Shown: positions 26,592 to 37,057 of the stretch, piece by piece
Numbering within the stretch: position 1 is the first letter of the stretch
Layout: the number at the start of each line of letters is the position of its first letter
Source: Pseudomonas chlororaphis
Lineage (GTDB): Bacteria > Pseudomonadota > Gammaproteobacteria > Pseudomonadales > Pseudomonadaceae
Length of the DNA: 64,000 nucleotides
Direction: 5' to 3'
Assembly: GCF_001921865.1 (NCBI RefSeq)
Contig: NZ_MSCT01000006.1
Coordinates: 124,001 to 188,000 of the forward strand
Program-made: the position numbers and the translations under genes
The notes under the pieces: model-generated
What the model was told of the DNA's origin: nothing
What the model saw: only the letters and a program-made list of their open reading frames with translations
The model's database searches: none

Positions 26592-28052
26592 TCAGAACAG
26601 ACGCAGTTTCGGCGCTTGTTCGGGCACCGGCTCGTTCTTCGCGGTCTGTTCGTTCCAGCCGCCGCCCAGTGCCTTGTACAGGTTGACCTCGCTGGTCAGC
26701 TGCGAAAGCCGGTCGGTGATCAACGCTTGCTGCGCGCTGAACAACTGACGCTGGGCGTCGAGGAAGGTCAGGTTGCTGTCGACCCCGATGCGGTAGCGAC
26801 GCTCGGCCAGACGGTAGTAGTCCTGGTTGGCGTTGACGAAGTCACGCTGGGCCTGCAACTGCTGGTTGTAGGTCTGGCGTGCGGCCAGGCCATCGGAGAC
26901 TTCCTGGAAGGCGGTCTGGATGGACTTTTCGTACTGCGCGACGTTGATGTCTTTCTGGATTTTCGAGTAATCCAGGCTGGCGCGCAGGCTGCCGGCGTTG
27001 AAGATCGGGATGTTGATCTGCGGCGCGAACGACCAGGTGCCCGAGCCGCCCTTGAACAGGCCGCCGACATCCGGGCTCAGGGTCCCGGCATTGGCGGTCA
27101 GGCTGATGCTCGGGAAGAACGCTGCGCGTGCCGCGCCGATATTGGCGTTGGCGGCTTTCAGGTTGTGCTCGGCGGCGAGGATGTCCGGACGGCGTTGCAG
27201 CAGCTCCGACGGCAGGCCGGCCGGCAACTCGCTGAGCAGGTCGGCCGACAACGGCTGGGCGCCCGGCAGGTTGGCCGGAATCGCGGTACCCAGTAGCAGG
27301 GTCAGGCTGTTCTCGTCCTGGGCCACTGCACGGGTATAACGCGCCAGCTGGACCCGGGCGTTTTCCACCGAGGTCCGCGACTGGCTCAGGTCCAGGGCCG
27401 AGGCCACGCCGACTTCGTTGCTGCGCGCGGTGAGCCGGTAGCTCTCCTCGTAGGCGCCCAGGGTCTCCTGGGTCAGCTTCAGCAGTTCCTTGTCGGCCTG
27501 CCAGGTCATGTAGGCGTTGGCCACGCTGGCCACCAGGCTGATCTGCGTGCTGCGGCGGGCTTCTTCGCTGGAGAAGTAGGTCTGCAAGGCCTGCTCGCTC
27601 AAGCTGCGAACGCGACCGAACAGGTCCAACTCATAGGAGCTGATACCCAGGGTTGCCGAGTACTGGCTGGTGATGGTCGATTCGCCGGTGCCCGACGCGC
27701 GGGCCGGAACCCGCTGGCGGCTGCCGCTGCCGTTGGCCGAAATCGCCGGGAACAGGTCCGCGCGCTGGATCTGGTACTGCGCGGCATAGGCGTCGATGTT
27801 CAGCGCCGCGACCCGCAGGTCGCGGTTGTTCACCAGCGCGGTCTGGATCAGCTGCTGCAGCGCCGGGTCATGGAAGAACTGGCGCCAGCCCTGTTCGGCG
27901 GCTGCCTGGTTGGCAGCCTCCGCAGGCGAATAGGCCGGCCCTTGCGGGTATTGCGCCGCGACCGGCGCTTCAGGCTGCTGATAATCGGGTATCAGCGAGC
28001 AACCACTCAGCACGGCGGCGGTGATTGCGAGGGAGAGTAGCGACTTGCTCAT
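26592..28052 (-). CDS. ttgC: Outer membrane efflux channel TtgC/OprM-type
   Basis: TolC-like outer membrane exit duct of an RND drug/solvent efflux pump, NodT family, 486 residues. It is a lipoprotein: [10 protein letters not shown] gives acylated C18. Two outer-membrane efflux repeats are seen ([20 protein letters not shown] in the first half, [14 protein letters not shown] in the second). Its start overlaps the ttgB stop by four bases. Homologues are TtgC of P. putida, EmhC of P. fluorescens and OprM of P. aeruginosa; the symbol follows the ttg operon. Confidence 0.92.
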   Translation of the reverse strand: MSKSLLSLAITAAVLSGCSLIPDYQQPEAPVAAQYPQGPAYSPAEAANQAAAEQGWRQFFHDPALQQLIQTALVNNRDLRVAALNIDAYAAQYQIQRADLFPAISANGSGSRQRVPARASGTGESTITSQYSATLGISSYELDLFGRVRSLSEQALQTYFSSEEARRSTQISLVASVANAYMTWQADKELLKLTQETLGAYEESYRLTARSNEVGVASALDLSQSRTSVENARVQLARYTRAVAQDENSLTLLLGTAIPANLPGAQPLSADLLSELPAGLPSELLQRRPDILAAEHNLKAANANIGAARAAFFPSISLTANAGTLSPDVGGLFKGGSGTWSFAPQINIPIFNAGSLRASLDYSKIQKDINVAQYEKSIQTAFQEVSDGLAARQTYNQQLQAQRDFVNANQDYYRLAERRYRIGVDSNLTFLDAQRQLFSAQQALITDRLSQLTSEVNLYKALGGGWNEQTAKNEPVPEQAPKLRLF

Positions 28053-31000
28053 TGGCCAGCCTCTTTAGGAGTTTCAGTGGTGTCTGGCTCGTCGATCTTG
28101 CGGCGGCCCATCGAGGACACGGTGACGAAGAACAACGGGACCCAGAATATCGCCAGGATGGTGGCGGTGAGCATACCGCCAATCACCCCGGTACCGATCG
28201 CGTGCTGGCTGCCCGAGCCTGCGCCGGTGGAGATCGCCAGCGGTACCACGCCGAGCACGAAGGCCAGGGAGGTCATGATGATCGGACGCAGGCGCATGCG
28301 GCAGGCTTCGATCGCCGCGTCGATCAGGCTGCGGCCCTCTTCGTGCAGTTCCTTGGCGAACTCGACGATCAGAATGGCGTTTTTCGCCGCCAGACCGATG
28401 GTCACCAACAGCCCCACCTGGAAGTACACGTCGTTGGACAGACCGCGCAGGCTGGTCGCCAGCAGCGCACCGATGATCCCCAGCGGCACCACGAGCATGA
28501 CGGCGATCGGAATCGACCAGCTTTCATACAGGGCCGCCAGGCACAGGAACACCATCAGCAGCGACAAGGCGTACAGCGCAGGCGCTTGCGAGCCCGACAG
28601 ACGCTCCTCGTAGGACAGGCCGGTCCAGGAGATACCGACGCCGGCCGGCAGCTTCGCGGCAATGGCTTCGACTTCGGCCATGGCTTCGCCGGTACTGTAG
28701 CCAGGGGCTGGAGCACCGAGGACTTCCACCGCTTCCACGCCGTTGTAACGGGCCAGCTTCGGCGAACCGTAGACCCATGTGCCCTTGGCGAAGGAGGAGA
28801 ACGGCACCATGGTCCCGGCGCTGTTGCGCACGTACCACTTCTTCAGGTCTTCGGGGCTCATGCGAGCGCCGGGTTGGCCCTGGATGTACACCTTCTTCAC
28901 CCGACCGCGGTCGATGAAGTCGTTGACGTAGCTACTGCCCAGGGCAATCGACAGGGTGTTGTTGATGTCGGAGATGGTCACGCCCAGGGCGCTGGCTTTC
29001 TCGTCGTCGATTTCCAGCTGGTACTGCGGTTCGTCGTTCAGGCCGTTCGGACGCACCTGGGACAGGATCTTGCTCTGTGCCGCCATGCCGAGGAACTGGT
29101 TGCGGGCTTCCATCAGCTTCTCATGGCCGATACCGGCGCGGTCCTGCAGGAACACGTCGAAACCGGTGGCGTTACCCAGCTCCAGTACCGCTGGAGGAGC
29201 AAAGGCGAACACCATGGCATCGCGGAAACTGAAGAAGTGCTGCTGGGCGCGGGCCGCCAGGTTGAACACGTTGTTCTCGGCGGAGCGCTCGTCCCAGGGC
29301 TTGAGCATGATGAACGCCATGCCCGAGCTCTGGCCGCGACCGGCGAAGTTGAAACCGTTCACGGTAAAGACCGAGGCGACGGTGTCCTTTTCCTTGTCCA
29401 GTAGGTAGGAACGCATTTCATCGATCACCACCTGGGTCCGCTCGGCGCTGGAGCCGGCCGGGGTCTGCACCTGGGCGAACAGTACACCCTGGTCTTCTTC
29501 CGGGAGGAACGCGGTCGGGATGCGGGCAAACAGCCAGATCATGCCGACCACGATCAGCAGGTAAGCCAGCAGGTAAGGTGCCTTGTGCCGCAGGATGTTG
29601 CCCACGCCGCGCTCGTAGCTTTTCACGCTGCGGTCGAAGGTGCGGTTGAACCAGCCGAAGAAACCTTTTTTCGGCGCAGCGTGCTCGCCATGGGGAATGG
29701 CCTTGAGCATGGTGGCGCACAGGGCCGGGGTGAAGATCAGGGCAACCAGTACCGACAGGGCCATGGCCGAGACCACGGTGATCGAGAACTGCTTGTAGAT
29801 CACGCCGGTGGAGCCGCTGAAGAACGCCATCGGCAGCAGTACCGCCGACAGTACCAGGGCGATACCGACCAGGGCGCCCTGGATCTGGCCCATGGACTTC
29901 TTGGTGGCTTCCTTGGGTGACAGGCCTTCCTCGGCCATGACCCGCTCGACGTTTTCCACCACGACGATGGCGTCGTCCACCAGCAAGCCGATGGCCAGTA
30001 CCATGCCGAACATGGTCAGGGTGTTGATGCTGAAACCGGCGGCCGCGAGGATCCCGAAGGTACCCAGCAACACCACCGGAACGGTCATGGTAGTGATGAC
30101 GGTGGCGCGGAAGTTCTGCAGGAACAGGAACATCACCAGGAACACCAGCACGATGGCCTCGACCAAGGTTTCAACCACACCCTTGATCGATTCGGTCACC
30201 ACTGGGGTGGTGTCGTACGGGAACACCACTTTCATCCCTTCCGGGAAGAACGGTTCCAGGTCGCTAATGGTCTTGCGCAGGGCCTTGGCGGTGTCCAGGG
30301 CGTTGGCGCCGTTGGCCAGTTTCACGGCGAGACCGGAGGCCGGGGCACCGTTGAACTGGGCGCTGACGGAGTAGTTTTCACCCCCCAGGGCCACGTCCGC
30401 GACATCCTTCAGACGCACTTGCGAGCCGTCCGAATTGACCTTCAGCAGGATCTCCTTGAACTGCTCGGCAGTCTGCAGGCGGGTCTTGCCGATGATGGTG
30501 GCGTTCAGTTGCTGCCCTGCCAGGGCTGGCAAGCCACCGAGTTGGCCGGACGAAACCTGGACGTTCTGCGCCGCCACGGCGGTCTTCACGTCGACCGGAG
30601 TCAGGTTGAAGTTGTTCAGCTTGGCCGGGTCGAGCCAGATCCGCATGGCGTACTGGGCACCGAACACCTGGAAGTCACCGACACCCGCGGTCCGCGAGAT
30701 CGGGTCCTGCATGTTCGACACGATGTAGTTCGACAGGTCGTCCTTGGACATGCTGCCGTCCTCGGAAACCACGCCGATCACCAGCAGGAAGTTCTTCACC
30801 GCCTTGGTCACGCGGATACCCTGTTGCTGCACTTCTTGCGGCAGCAGCGGGGTGGCCAGGTTCAGTTTGTTCTGTACCTGGACCTGCGCGGTGTCCGAGT
30901 TGGTGCCCTGCTCGAAGGTCGCGGTAATGGTCATGCTACCGTCGGAGTTACTTTCCGAGGACACATAACGCAGGTTGTCGATACCGTTGAGCTGCTGCTC

Positions 31001-31195
31001 GATGACCTGGACCACGGTGTCCTGCACGGTCTGTGCGGAAGCGCCTGGGTAGGTCACGGAGATGGCGATCGCCGGAGGCGCGATGCTCGGGTACTGGTTG
31101 ATCGGCAGTTTGAGGATCGATAGAGCCCCGACCAGCATGATCACCAGGGCAATTACCCAGGCGAAAATCGGACGGTCGATAAAAAATTTCGACAT
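28049..31195 (-). CDS. ttgB: RND multidrug/solvent efflux permease TtgB-type
   Basis: Proton-driven inner-membrane pump of the HAE-1 family, 1048 residues, close to MexB and TtgB. Proton-relay aspartates D407-D408 lie in [14 protein letters not shown] and the relay lysine in [16 protein letters not shown] (K938). The ends [20 protein letters not shown] and a charged tail [13 protein letters not shown] are typical. It lies three bases from ttgA and overlaps ttgC by four, in one operon ttgABC. Confidence 0.95.
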   Translation of the reverse strand: MSKFFIDRPIFAWVIALVIMLVGALSILKLPINQYPSIAPPAIAISVTYPGASAQTVQDTVVQVIEQQLNGIDNLRYVSSESNSDGSMTITATFEQGTNSDTAQVQVQNKLNLATPLLPQEVQQQGIRVTKAVKNFLLVIGVVSEDGSMSKDDLSNYIVSNMQDPISRTAGVGDFQVFGAQYAMRIWLDPAKLNNFNLTPVDVKTAVAAQNVQVSSGQLGGLPALAGQQLNATIIGKTRLQTAEQFKEILLKVNSDGSQVRLKDVADVALGGENYSVSAQFNGAPASGLAVKLANGANALDTAKALRKTISDLEPFFPEGMKVVFPYDTTPVVTESIKGVVETLVEAIVLVFLVMFLFLQNFRATVITTMTVPVVLLGTFGILAAAGFSINTLTMFGMVLAIGLLVDDAIVVVENVERVMAEEGLSPKEATKKSMGQIQGALVGIALVLSAVLLPMAFFSGSTGVIYKQFSITVVSAMALSVLVALIFTPALCATMLKAIPHGEHAAPKKGFFGWFNRTFDRSVKSYERGVGNILRHKAPYLLAYLLIVVGMIWLFARIPTAFLPEEDQGVLFAQVQTPAGSSAERTQVVIDEMRSYLLDKEKDTVASVFTVNGFNFAGRGQSSGMAFIMLKPWDERSAENNVFNLAARAQQHFFSFRDAMVFAFAPPAVLELGNATGFDVFLQDRAGIGHEKLMEARNQFLGMAAQSKILSQVRPNGLNDEPQYQLEIDDEKASALGVTISDINNTLSIALGSSYVNDFIDRGRVKKVYIQGQPGARMSPEDLKKWYVRNSAGTMVPFSSFAKGTWVYGSPKLARYNGVEAVEVLGAPAPGYSTGEAMAEVEAIAAKLPAGVGISWTGLSYEERLSGSQAPALYALSLLMVFLCLAALYESWSIPIAVMLVVPLGIIGALLATSLRGLSNDVYFQVGLLVTIGLAAKNAILIVEFAKELHEEGRSLIDAAIEACRMRLRPIIMTSLAFVLGVVPLAISTGAGSGSQHAIGTGVIGGMLTATILAIFWVPLFFVTVSSMGRRKIDEPDTTETPKEAGQ

Positions 31196-31198
31196 GGT

Positions 31199-32356
31199 TT
31201 ACTCCCCTTTGCCGCCTGCGGCTTTGTCAGTCGCCTGCGCAGGGGCCGGGTTTTTCGCTGAAACGTTGGTCGCTTCGCTGGCCTTGACCTCGACGCCAGG
31301 CCGGACGAATTGCAGCCCTTCGGTGATCAGGCGATCGCCGGCCTTGAGGCCGTCCTCGACCAGCCATTGGCTGCCGACGGTGCGGCTGGCCTTGAGCTGG
31401 CGCAGTTCGACCTTGTTGTCCGGGCCGACGACCAGCGCGGTCGGTGTGCCCTTGAGGTCGCGGGTCACGCCTTGCTGCGGGGCGAGAATCGCCGCGGCGT
31501 TCACGCCGGCCTGCAGTTGCGCGTGCACAAACATGCCTGGCAGCAGGTTGTGTTCCGGGTTCGGGAACACCGCGCGCAGGGTCACGGAACCGGTGGTTTC
31601 GTCGACCGACACTTCGGAGAACTCCAGCTTGCCCTCGAGCTTGTACTGGCTACCGTCTTCCAGGGTCAGCTTGACCTTGGCGGCGTTTTCGCCGGCCTTC
31701 TGCAAGCGGCCGCTTTCCAGCTCGCGGCGCAGTTCCAGCAGTTCGACCGAGGACTGGGTGACGTCGACGTAGATCGGATCGAGTTGCTGGATCGTCGCCA
31801 TGGCAGTGGCTTGGCCGTTGCTGACCAGCGCGCCCTCGGTGACCGAGGAACGGCCGATGCGCCCGGAGATCGGCGCCAGCACCTTGGTGTAGCGCAGATC
31901 GATCTGGGCGCTCTGCAACGAGGCTTCCGATTGCAGGCGGTTGGCGACGGCGGTGTCGTATTCCTGGCGGCTCACGGCCTGTTCGTCGACCAGTTGCTTG
32001 TAGCGATCGGAGATCGACTTGGTCGATTGCAGGTTGGCCTGGGCGCTCTTGAGGGTCGACTCATAGACCGACGGATCGATCTGATAGAGCTGCTGACCTT
32101 CCTTGACGTCGCCGCCTTCCTTGAACAGGCGCTTGAGAATGATGCCGTTGACCTGAGGACGGACTTCGGCGATCCGGAACGCAGTGGTGCGCCCTGGAAG
32201 CTCGGACGTCAGGGTAAAGGCTTGAGGTTGTAGGGTGACTACGCCGACCTGAGGGGCTTGCGGGGCAGGGGCCGCCTCTTCCTTTTTACATCCGCTGAGC
32301 AGCGATGCCAGGGCGACGGCAGTGACCAGAGCGGTAACAGCTGGCTTGAGTTGCAT
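31199..32356 (-). CDS. ttgA: RND periplasmic adaptor TtgA-type
   Basis: Membrane fusion protein linking the RND pump to the outer membrane channel, 385 residues. Lipoprotein signal MQLKPAVTALVTAVALASLL followed by SGCKKEE (C23). Lipoyl/barrel-sandwich halves flank a coiled coil around residues 95-170 (KSISDRYKQLVDEQAVSRQE). An ATG at 32377 is seven codons upstream, but MQLKPAV is the usual TtgA start. First gene of the operon, with the TtgR-type operator about 90 bases upstream. Confidence 0.94.
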   Translation of the reverse strand: MQLKPAVTALVTAVALASLLSGCKKEEAAPAPQAPQVGVVTLQPQAFTLTSELPGRTTAFRIAEVRPQVNGIILKRLFKEGGDVKEGQQLYQIDPSVYESTLKSAQANLQSTKSISDRYKQLVDEQAVSRQEYDTAVANRLQSEASLQSAQIDLRYTKVLAPISGRIGRSSVTEGALVSNGQATAMATIQQLDPIYVDVTQSSVELLELRRELESGRLQKAGENAAKVKLTLEDGSQYKLEGKLEFSEVSVDETTGSVTLRAVFPNPEHNLLPGMFVHAQLQAGVNAAAILAPQQGVTRDLKGTPTALVVGPDNKVELRQLKASRTVGSQWLVEDGLKAGDRLITEGLQFVRPGVEVKASEATNVSAKNPAPAQATDKAAGGKGE

Positions 32357-32447
32357 GAAGATCCTCGGGTCAGGCACGCAAAACGCGCACTCGAAAAGTG
32401 GAAGGGTAAAAAACAGGCGCTGAGTGGATAAGTAGCTTGCTAAGGAA

Positions 32448-32477
32448 TATACTTACGTTCATGGTTGTTTGTAAATA
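32448..32477. promoter_or_regulatory. TtgR-type operator
   Basis: A 30-base segment with the imperfect dyad TATACTTAC...GTAAATA, containing TTCATGGTTGTTTG. Read on the minus strand, it matches closely the TtgR operator of P. putida as I remember it. It lies between the divergent ttgA and ttgR and probably controls both. Confidence 0.75.
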
Positions 32478-32620
32478 CCTTGGCGGCGTACCCATTCGGT
32501 TACAAAAGCCGTTGCAAAGGTTGAATTGTAGGCTGGGTAAACGGCACCCGAGATGCCGTTCCATATTTGTTCAGATGAGCTTCACGCATCGCTGAAACAT
32601 CCTGATCGAGGTTTACTGCC

Positions 32621-33253
32621 ATGGTCCGTCGTACCAAAGAAGAAGCTCAAGAAACCCGAAAACAGATACTCGAAGCGGCCGAAAAAGCCTTCTACGAGCG
32701 CGGTGTCGCGCGTACTACCCTGGCGGATATCGCGGCGTTGGCCGGGGTGACGCGCGGCGCGATCTACTGGCATTTCAGCAACAAGGCGGACCTGGTGCAG
32801 GCCATGCTCGATACCTTGCGCGAGCCGCTGGATGAAATGGCCAAGGCGAGCGAGAGCGAAGAGGAAGCCGATCCGCTGGGATGCATGCGCAAGCTGCTGA
32901 TTCATTTGTTCCATCAAATTGCCCTGGACCCGAAAACCCGACGCATTAATGAGATTTTATTTCACAAGTGCGAGTTCACCGATGAAATGTGCGACTTGCG
33001 GCGCCAGCGTCGCGCGGCCAGCCTGGATTGCAACGTGCATATCGAGCTGGCGTTGCGCAACGCTGTGAAGCGCGGTCAGTTGCCCGAGAGTCTCGACACT
33101 GCCCGGGCGGCCATCAGTATCCACGCTTATATTGACGGCATTCTTTACCAGTGGCTTCTGGCACCGGACAGTTTCGAACTCCATAAGGAAGCGGAGCGCT
33201 GGATCGATACCGGTCTGGACATGCTGCGTTTGAGTCCCAGCCTGCGTAATTGA
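32621..33253 (+). CDS. ttgR: TetR-family efflux repressor TtgR (EmhR)
   Basis: Drug-responsive repressor of ttgABC, 210 residues. N-terminal helix-turn-helix [20 protein letters not shown], then the TtgR-specific [15 protein letters not shown] and the C-terminal [16 protein letters not shown]. The start [15 protein letters not shown] equals TtgR as I remember it. Divergent from ttgA with a shared operator. In P. fluorescens the orthologue is called EmhR. Confidence 0.93.
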   Translation: MVRRTKEEAQETRKQILEAAEKAFYERGVARTTLADIAALAGVTRGAIYWHFSNKADLVQAMLDTLREPLDEMAKASESEEEADPLGCMRKLLIHLFHQIALDPKTRRINEILFHKCEFTDEMCDLRRQRRAASLDCNVHIELALRNAVKRGQLPESLDTARAAISIHAYIDGILYQWLLAPDSFELHKEAERWIDTGLDMLRLSPSLRN

Positions 33254-33416
33254 GACAAAATGCGGAATTACCTCGACGGATGTCAACGTTTGCGCGTTAT
33301 AAAGCTCGAGGTTTCATATCTGACTGCGACGCAGGGGTGCCTTTATATACGTGGCGACTTTATCTTGATAGATAGCGAGCTACGTATTTTGTAGGGAAAT
33401 TGTTGCGGGTGTGTGA

Positions 33417-34304
33417 ATGAGTGCAAGTACCGCGGCTTACAAGGGTACCGAGCAACCTGTAAAAGGTATCGCGTTGATTTGCCTGGCGGTTTTGCTCTTT
33501 GCCAGCCACGACGCCCTGTCCAAGTACCTGTCCGGGTTCTACCCCATCGTCATGGTGGTCTGGGCCCGGTATGTGGTGCACACGTTGCTGATGCTGGTGG
33601 TGTTCGTGCCGCGCAGCGGCTTTTCCGCGGTGGTGCGTACCAAGCGGCCGGGCCTGCAATTGCTGCGCGCCCTGTGCCTGATCGGCACCAGCCTGTTTTT
33701 CACCACCGGCCTGCGTTATATCCCGCTGGCTGAGGCCACCGCGGTCAACTTCCTCGCGCCCTTGCTGGTCACTGCGCTGTCCGTGCGGTTGCTGGGCGAG
33801 CGGGTGAGCCGCAGCCAATGGCTGGCGGTGCTGGCCGGGTTCGTCGGGGTGTTGATCGTGGTCCGTCCGGGCGGGGCCTTGTTCACCCCGACCATCCTGC
33901 TGCCGCTGTGTTCGGCATTGTGTTTCGGCTTTTATCAAGTGCTCACCCGCAAGCTCAGTGGTATCGACAGCCCCACCACCAGCAACTTTCTCACCGGTAT
34001 TCTCAATAGCCTGATCATGAGCGCGGCATTGCCGTTTTTCTGGAGCACGCCGAGCCTGTGGCACGGCCTGTTCATGATCGGCCTCGGCACCTGCGGCATG
34101 CTCGGCCACCTGCTGCTGACCCAGGCCTTCCGTCATGCCGCGCCGGCGATGCTGGCGCCCTTCAGCTACGGGCAAATCCTCTTCGCCGGCCTGTACGGCT
34201 ACCTGATCTTCGATCACACCCCGGACAACATCGGGATTTTCGGGATCGCGGTGATCTGCCTCAGCGGTCTGGCAGTGGCCTGGGGCCAGCACTCGCGCCG
34301 CTGA
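33417..34304 (+). CDS. EamA/DMT-family inner membrane transporter
   Basis: 295 residues with ten hydrophobic segments in two EamA repeats. Repeat one begins IALICLAVLLFASHDALSKY and ends AEATAVNFLAPLLVTALS. Repeat two has TCGMLGHLLLTQAFRHA and PFSYGQILFAGLYGYLIF. The family exports metabolites or amino acids; the substrate is unknown here. It stands alone 163 bases after ttgR, with nothing recognisable in the gap. Confidence 0.85.
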   Translation: MSASTAAYKGTEQPVKGIALICLAVLLFASHDALSKYLSGFYPIVMVVWARYVVHTLLMLVVFVPRSGFSAVVRTKRPGLQLLRALCLIGTSLFFTTGLRYIPLAEATAVNFLAPLLVTALSVRLLGERVSRSQWLAVLAGFVGVLIVVRPGGALFTPTILLPLCSALCFGFYQVLTRKLSGIDSPTTSNFLTGILNSLIMSAALPFFWSTPSLWHGLFMIGLGTCGMLGHLLLTQAFRHAAPAMLAPFSYGQILFAGLYGYLIFDHTPDNIGIFGIAVICLSGLAVAWGQHSRR

Positions 34305-34466
34305 TTGCCAGCGCCGAAGCCGGCGCCATCTCCTACACTCGATTCACGCTTCGGCCGATGACGAAGCCATCTCTCCCGGGCGGGGACGTCCGATTCGCAC
34401 GTTCGCCCCGGGCAACCCGGCCGCGCCGGCAACGGCGCGCGTCGTGCTGAATTCGAGGAGCAGCCC

Positions 34467-35165
34467 GTGAACAAGATTTACTCGAGTGCCGAATCCGCGT
34501 TGCAAGGCCTGGTCGAGGACGGCATGACCCTGGCGGTCGGCGGCTTTGGCCTGTGCGGTATTCCCGAGGCGCTGATCGCGGCCCTGCGCGACAGCGGCAA
34601 ACGCGAACTGACGGTGATCAGCAACAACGCCGGCGTCGACGGCTTTGGCCTGGGGCAATTGCTGAGCACCCGGCAGATCCGCAAGATGATTTCTTCCTAT
34701 GTCGGCGAGAACAAGGAGTTCGAGCGTCAGTACCTGGCCGGCGAACTGGAGCTGGAGTTCACCCCGCAGGGCACCCTGGCCGAGAAGCTGCGGGCCGGCG
34801 GCGCTGGTATCCCGGCGTTTTTCACTCGCACCGGCTACGGCACCCTGGTCGCCGAAGGCAAAGAGACCCGCGAGTTCGATGGCGAGTGGTACGTGATGGA
34901 GCGTTCCTTGCGCGCCGACGTCGCCCTGGTCAAGGCCTGGAGAGCCGACATGTCCGGCAACCTGCTGTTCAGCAAGACCGCCCGCAACTTCAACCCGCTG
35001 GCGGCGATGGCGGCCAAGGTCTGCGTGGTGGAAGTGGAGGAGATAGTCGAGACCGGTGCGCTGGACGCCGACCAGATCCACTTGCCGGGCATTTATGTGC
35101 AGCGCCTGGTGCTCAACGCCACCCCGGAAAAACGCATCGAACAACGCACCGTACGGAGTGCCTGA
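34467..35165 (+). CDS. dhcA: 3-oxoacid CoA-transferase subunit A, DhcA-like
   Basis: Family I CoA-transferase alpha subunit, 232 residues. [19 protein letters not shown] and [20 protein letters not shown] read very like DhcA of P. aeruginosa, which moves CoA to dehydrocarnitine in carnitine breakdown. Acetoacetate (ScoA/AtoD) is the alternative substrate. GTG start with a good GAGGAG site. The stop is two bases before the subunit B start. No carnitine dehydrogenase, dhcR or thiolase is adjacent, so the substrate is uncertain. Confidence 0.82.
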   Translation: MNKIYSSAESALQGLVEDGMTLAVGGFGLCGIPEALIAALRDSGKRELTVISNNAGVDGFGLGQLLSTRQIRKMISSYVGENKEFERQYLAGELELEFTPQGTLAEKLRAGGAGIPAFFTRTGYGTLVAEGKETREFDGEWYVMERSLRADVALVKAWRADMSGNLLFSKTARNFNPLAAMAAKVCVVEVEEIVETGALDADQIHLPGIYVQRLVLNATPEKRIEQRTVRSA

Positions 35166-35167
35166 CC

Positions 35168-35797
35168 ATGGCCTGGACTCGTGAAGAAATGGCGCAGCGC
35201 GCCGCCCGGGAATTGCAGGACGGTTTTTACGTCAACCTGGGCATAGGCCTGCCGACCCTGGTGGCCAACTACATTCCCGCAGGGATGGACGTCTGGTTGC
35301 AGAGCGAAAACGGCCTGCTCGGCATCGGCCCGTTCCCGCTGGATAGCGAGGTCAACCCGGACCTGATCAACGCCGGCAAACAGACCATCACCACCTTGCC
35401 CGGCAGCAGTTTTTTCAACAGCGCCGATTCCTTTGCCATGATCCGCGGCGGCCACATCAACCTGTCGATCCTCGGCGCCATGCAGGTGTCGAGGCAGGGC
35501 GACCTGGCCAACTGGATGATCCCCGGCAAGATGGTCAAGGGCATGGGCGGGGCCATGGACCTGGTGGCGGGGGTGAAGCGGGTGGTGGTGTTGATGGAGC
35601 ACACGGCCAAGGGCGGCGCGCACAAGCTTCTGGAACAGTGCGACCTGCCGCTGACCGGCGTTGGCGTGGTGGACCGGATCATCACCGACCTGGCGGTATT
35701 GGACGTGGGCGAGCAGGGCTTCAAGCTGGTCGAGTTGGCCGCGGGAGTCAGTTTCGAGGATCTGCAAAACGCCACCGGCAGCCCAATCGCCCGCTGA
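35168..35797 (+). CDS. dhcB: 3-oxoacid CoA-transferase subunit B, DhcB-like
   Basis: Beta subunit, 209 residues, with the catalytic glutamate in [16 protein letters not shown] and the motif [16 protein letters not shown]. It lies directly behind the alpha subunit gene. This short-subunit type differs from the longer PcaIJ at 11-12.7 kb, so the two transferases are not recent duplicates. Confidence 0.85.
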   Translation: MAWTREEMAQRAARELQDGFYVNLGIGLPTLVANYIPAGMDVWLQSENGLLGIGPFPLDSEVNPDLINAGKQTITTLPGSSFFNSADSFAMIRGGHINLSILGAMQVSRQGDLANWMIPGKMVKGMGGAMDLVAGVKRVVVLMEHTAKGGAHKLLEQCDLPLTGVGVVDRIITDLAVLDVGEQGFKLVELAAGVSFEDLQNATGSPIAR

Positions 35798-35812
35798 CCT
35801 GCTTCTGCTTTT

Positions 35813-35914
35813 CTGTAGGAGCGAGCTTGCTCGCGATTGAACTCAAGGACCGCGCATGGCTTCAGGCACACGGCGTTATCGTTGACCGCCATCGCGAGCA
35901 AGCTCGCTCCTGCA
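35813..35914. repeat. REP pair
   Basis: CTGTAGGAGCGAGCTTGCTCGCGA and its inverted partner TCGCGAGCAAGCTCGCTCC enclose a ~55-base spacer. It is a standard first-family REPIN between convergent genes. Confidence 0.85.
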
Positions 35915-35932
35915 ACAAAGGCGGGACGCAGC

Positions 35933-35968
35933 AAAAAGCCCCGGCTCTTGCGAGTCCGGGGCTTTTTT
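35933..35968. terminator. Bidirectional terminator
   Basis: AAAAAGCCCCGG / CCGGGGCTTTTTT around an 11-base loop. It ends dhcB (+) and the OYE gene (-). Confidence 0.9.
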
Positions 35969-35979
35969 ATTGACGCGTG

Positions 35980-37029
35980 TTACAGCGTCGGGTAGTCGAT
36001 ATAGCCGACCGGGCCCTTGGCGTAGAACAGCTCGGGGCGCGCGTCGTTCAGCGGCGCGTCGGCCTTCAGGCGGGCCGGCAGGTCCGGGTTGGCGATGAAG
36101 GGCACGCCGAAGGCCACGGCATCAGCCTTGCCGCTGGCCAGCCAGGCGTTGGCGCTGTCCTTGGTGAAGCGTTCGTTGGCGATGTACGGGCCGCCGAAGG
36201 CTTCTTTCAATTGTGGGCCGAGGCTGTCGGCGCCTTCTTTTTCGCGGGAGCAGATAAAGGCGATACCGCGTTTGCCCAGTTCGCGAGCGAGGTAGGTGAA
36301 GGTTTCCGAGAGGTTCTCGTCACCCATGTCGTGCAGGTCGGCACGTGGCGACAAGTGCACGCCCACACGGCCGGGGCCCCAGACGTCGATCGCGGCATCC
36401 GTCACTTCCAGCATCAGTCGCGCGCGGTTCTCCAGGGAACCGCCATATTGGTCGGTGCGCTGGTTGGTGCTGCTTTGCAGGAACTGATCCAGCAGGTAGC
36501 CGTTGGCGCCGTGGATTTCCACGCCGTCGAAGCCGGCGGCCTTGGCGTTCTCGGCGCCAGTGCGGTAGGCGTCGACGATATCGGCGATCTCAGCGGTTTC
36601 CAGGGCGCGCGGGGTCGGGAAGTCGGCCAGCGGGCGCACCAGGCTGACGTGGCCCTTGGGCTGGATGGCGCTCGGTGCCACCGGCGCTTCGCCGTCCAGG
36701 TAGCTTGGGTGGGAAATCCGCCCGACGTGCCACAGTTGCAGGAAGATCTTGCCGCCCGCGCCGTGAATGGCCTTGGTCACGTTGCTCCAGCCACGCACCT
36801 GGTCGTTGGACCAGATGCCCGGGGTGTCCGGGTAGCCGACGCCTATCGGGGTCACCGAGGTGGCTTCGCTGAGGATCAGGCCGGCGGAGGCGCGTTGTAC
36901 GTAGTACTCGGCCATCAGCGAGTTCGGCACGCGGCCTTCGTCGGCACGGCAGCGGGTCAGCGGGGCCATGATGATGCGGTTGGCCAGCTCGAGGTCGCCG
37001 AGTTTGATTGGATCGAAAATAGTCGTCAT
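35980..37029 (-). CDS. xenB: Old yellow enzyme (XenB/NemA-type) flavin reductase
   Basis: FMN-dependent NAD(P)H ene-reductase, 349 residues, TIM barrel. Seen: FDPIKLGDLELANRIIMAPL at the N-terminus, FDGVEIHGANGYLLDQFLQS and YGGSLENRARLMLEV. XenB of P. fluorescens, of the same length, reduces nitrate esters, nitroaromatics and enones. An ATG three codons upstream (37038) gives MYFMTTIF; MTTIF is the usual start. It is third in an arsR-MFS-OYE unit, 28 bases after the MFS gene, which suggests electrophile or quinone detoxification. Confidence 0.88.
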   Translation of the reverse strand: MTTIFDPIKLGDLELANRIIMAPLTRCRADEGRVPNSLMAEYYVQRASAGLILSEATSVTPIGVGYPDTPGIWSNDQVRGWSNVTKAIHGAGGKIFLQLWHVGRISHPSYLDGEAPVAPSAIQPKGHVSLVRPLADFPTPRALETAEIADIVDAYRTGAENAKAAGFDGVEIHGANGYLLDQFLQSSTNQRTDQYGGSLENRARLMLEVTDAAIDVWGPGRVGVHLSPRADLHDMGDENLSETFTYLARELGKRGIAFICSREKEGADSLGPQLKEAFGGPYIANERFTKDSANAWLASGKADAVAFGVPFIANPDLPARLKADAPLNDARPELFYAKGPVGYIDYPTL

Positions 37030-37057
37030 GAAATACACCCTTCTCTAGATGAACGTA

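Noticed and set aside
26592-28052. The efflux operon as part of the RiPP export system
   Set aside because: It has its own repressor and operator at the far end, converges on the RiPP operon and matches a core-genome drug/solvent pump; a shared role is possible but nothing in the sequence shows it.
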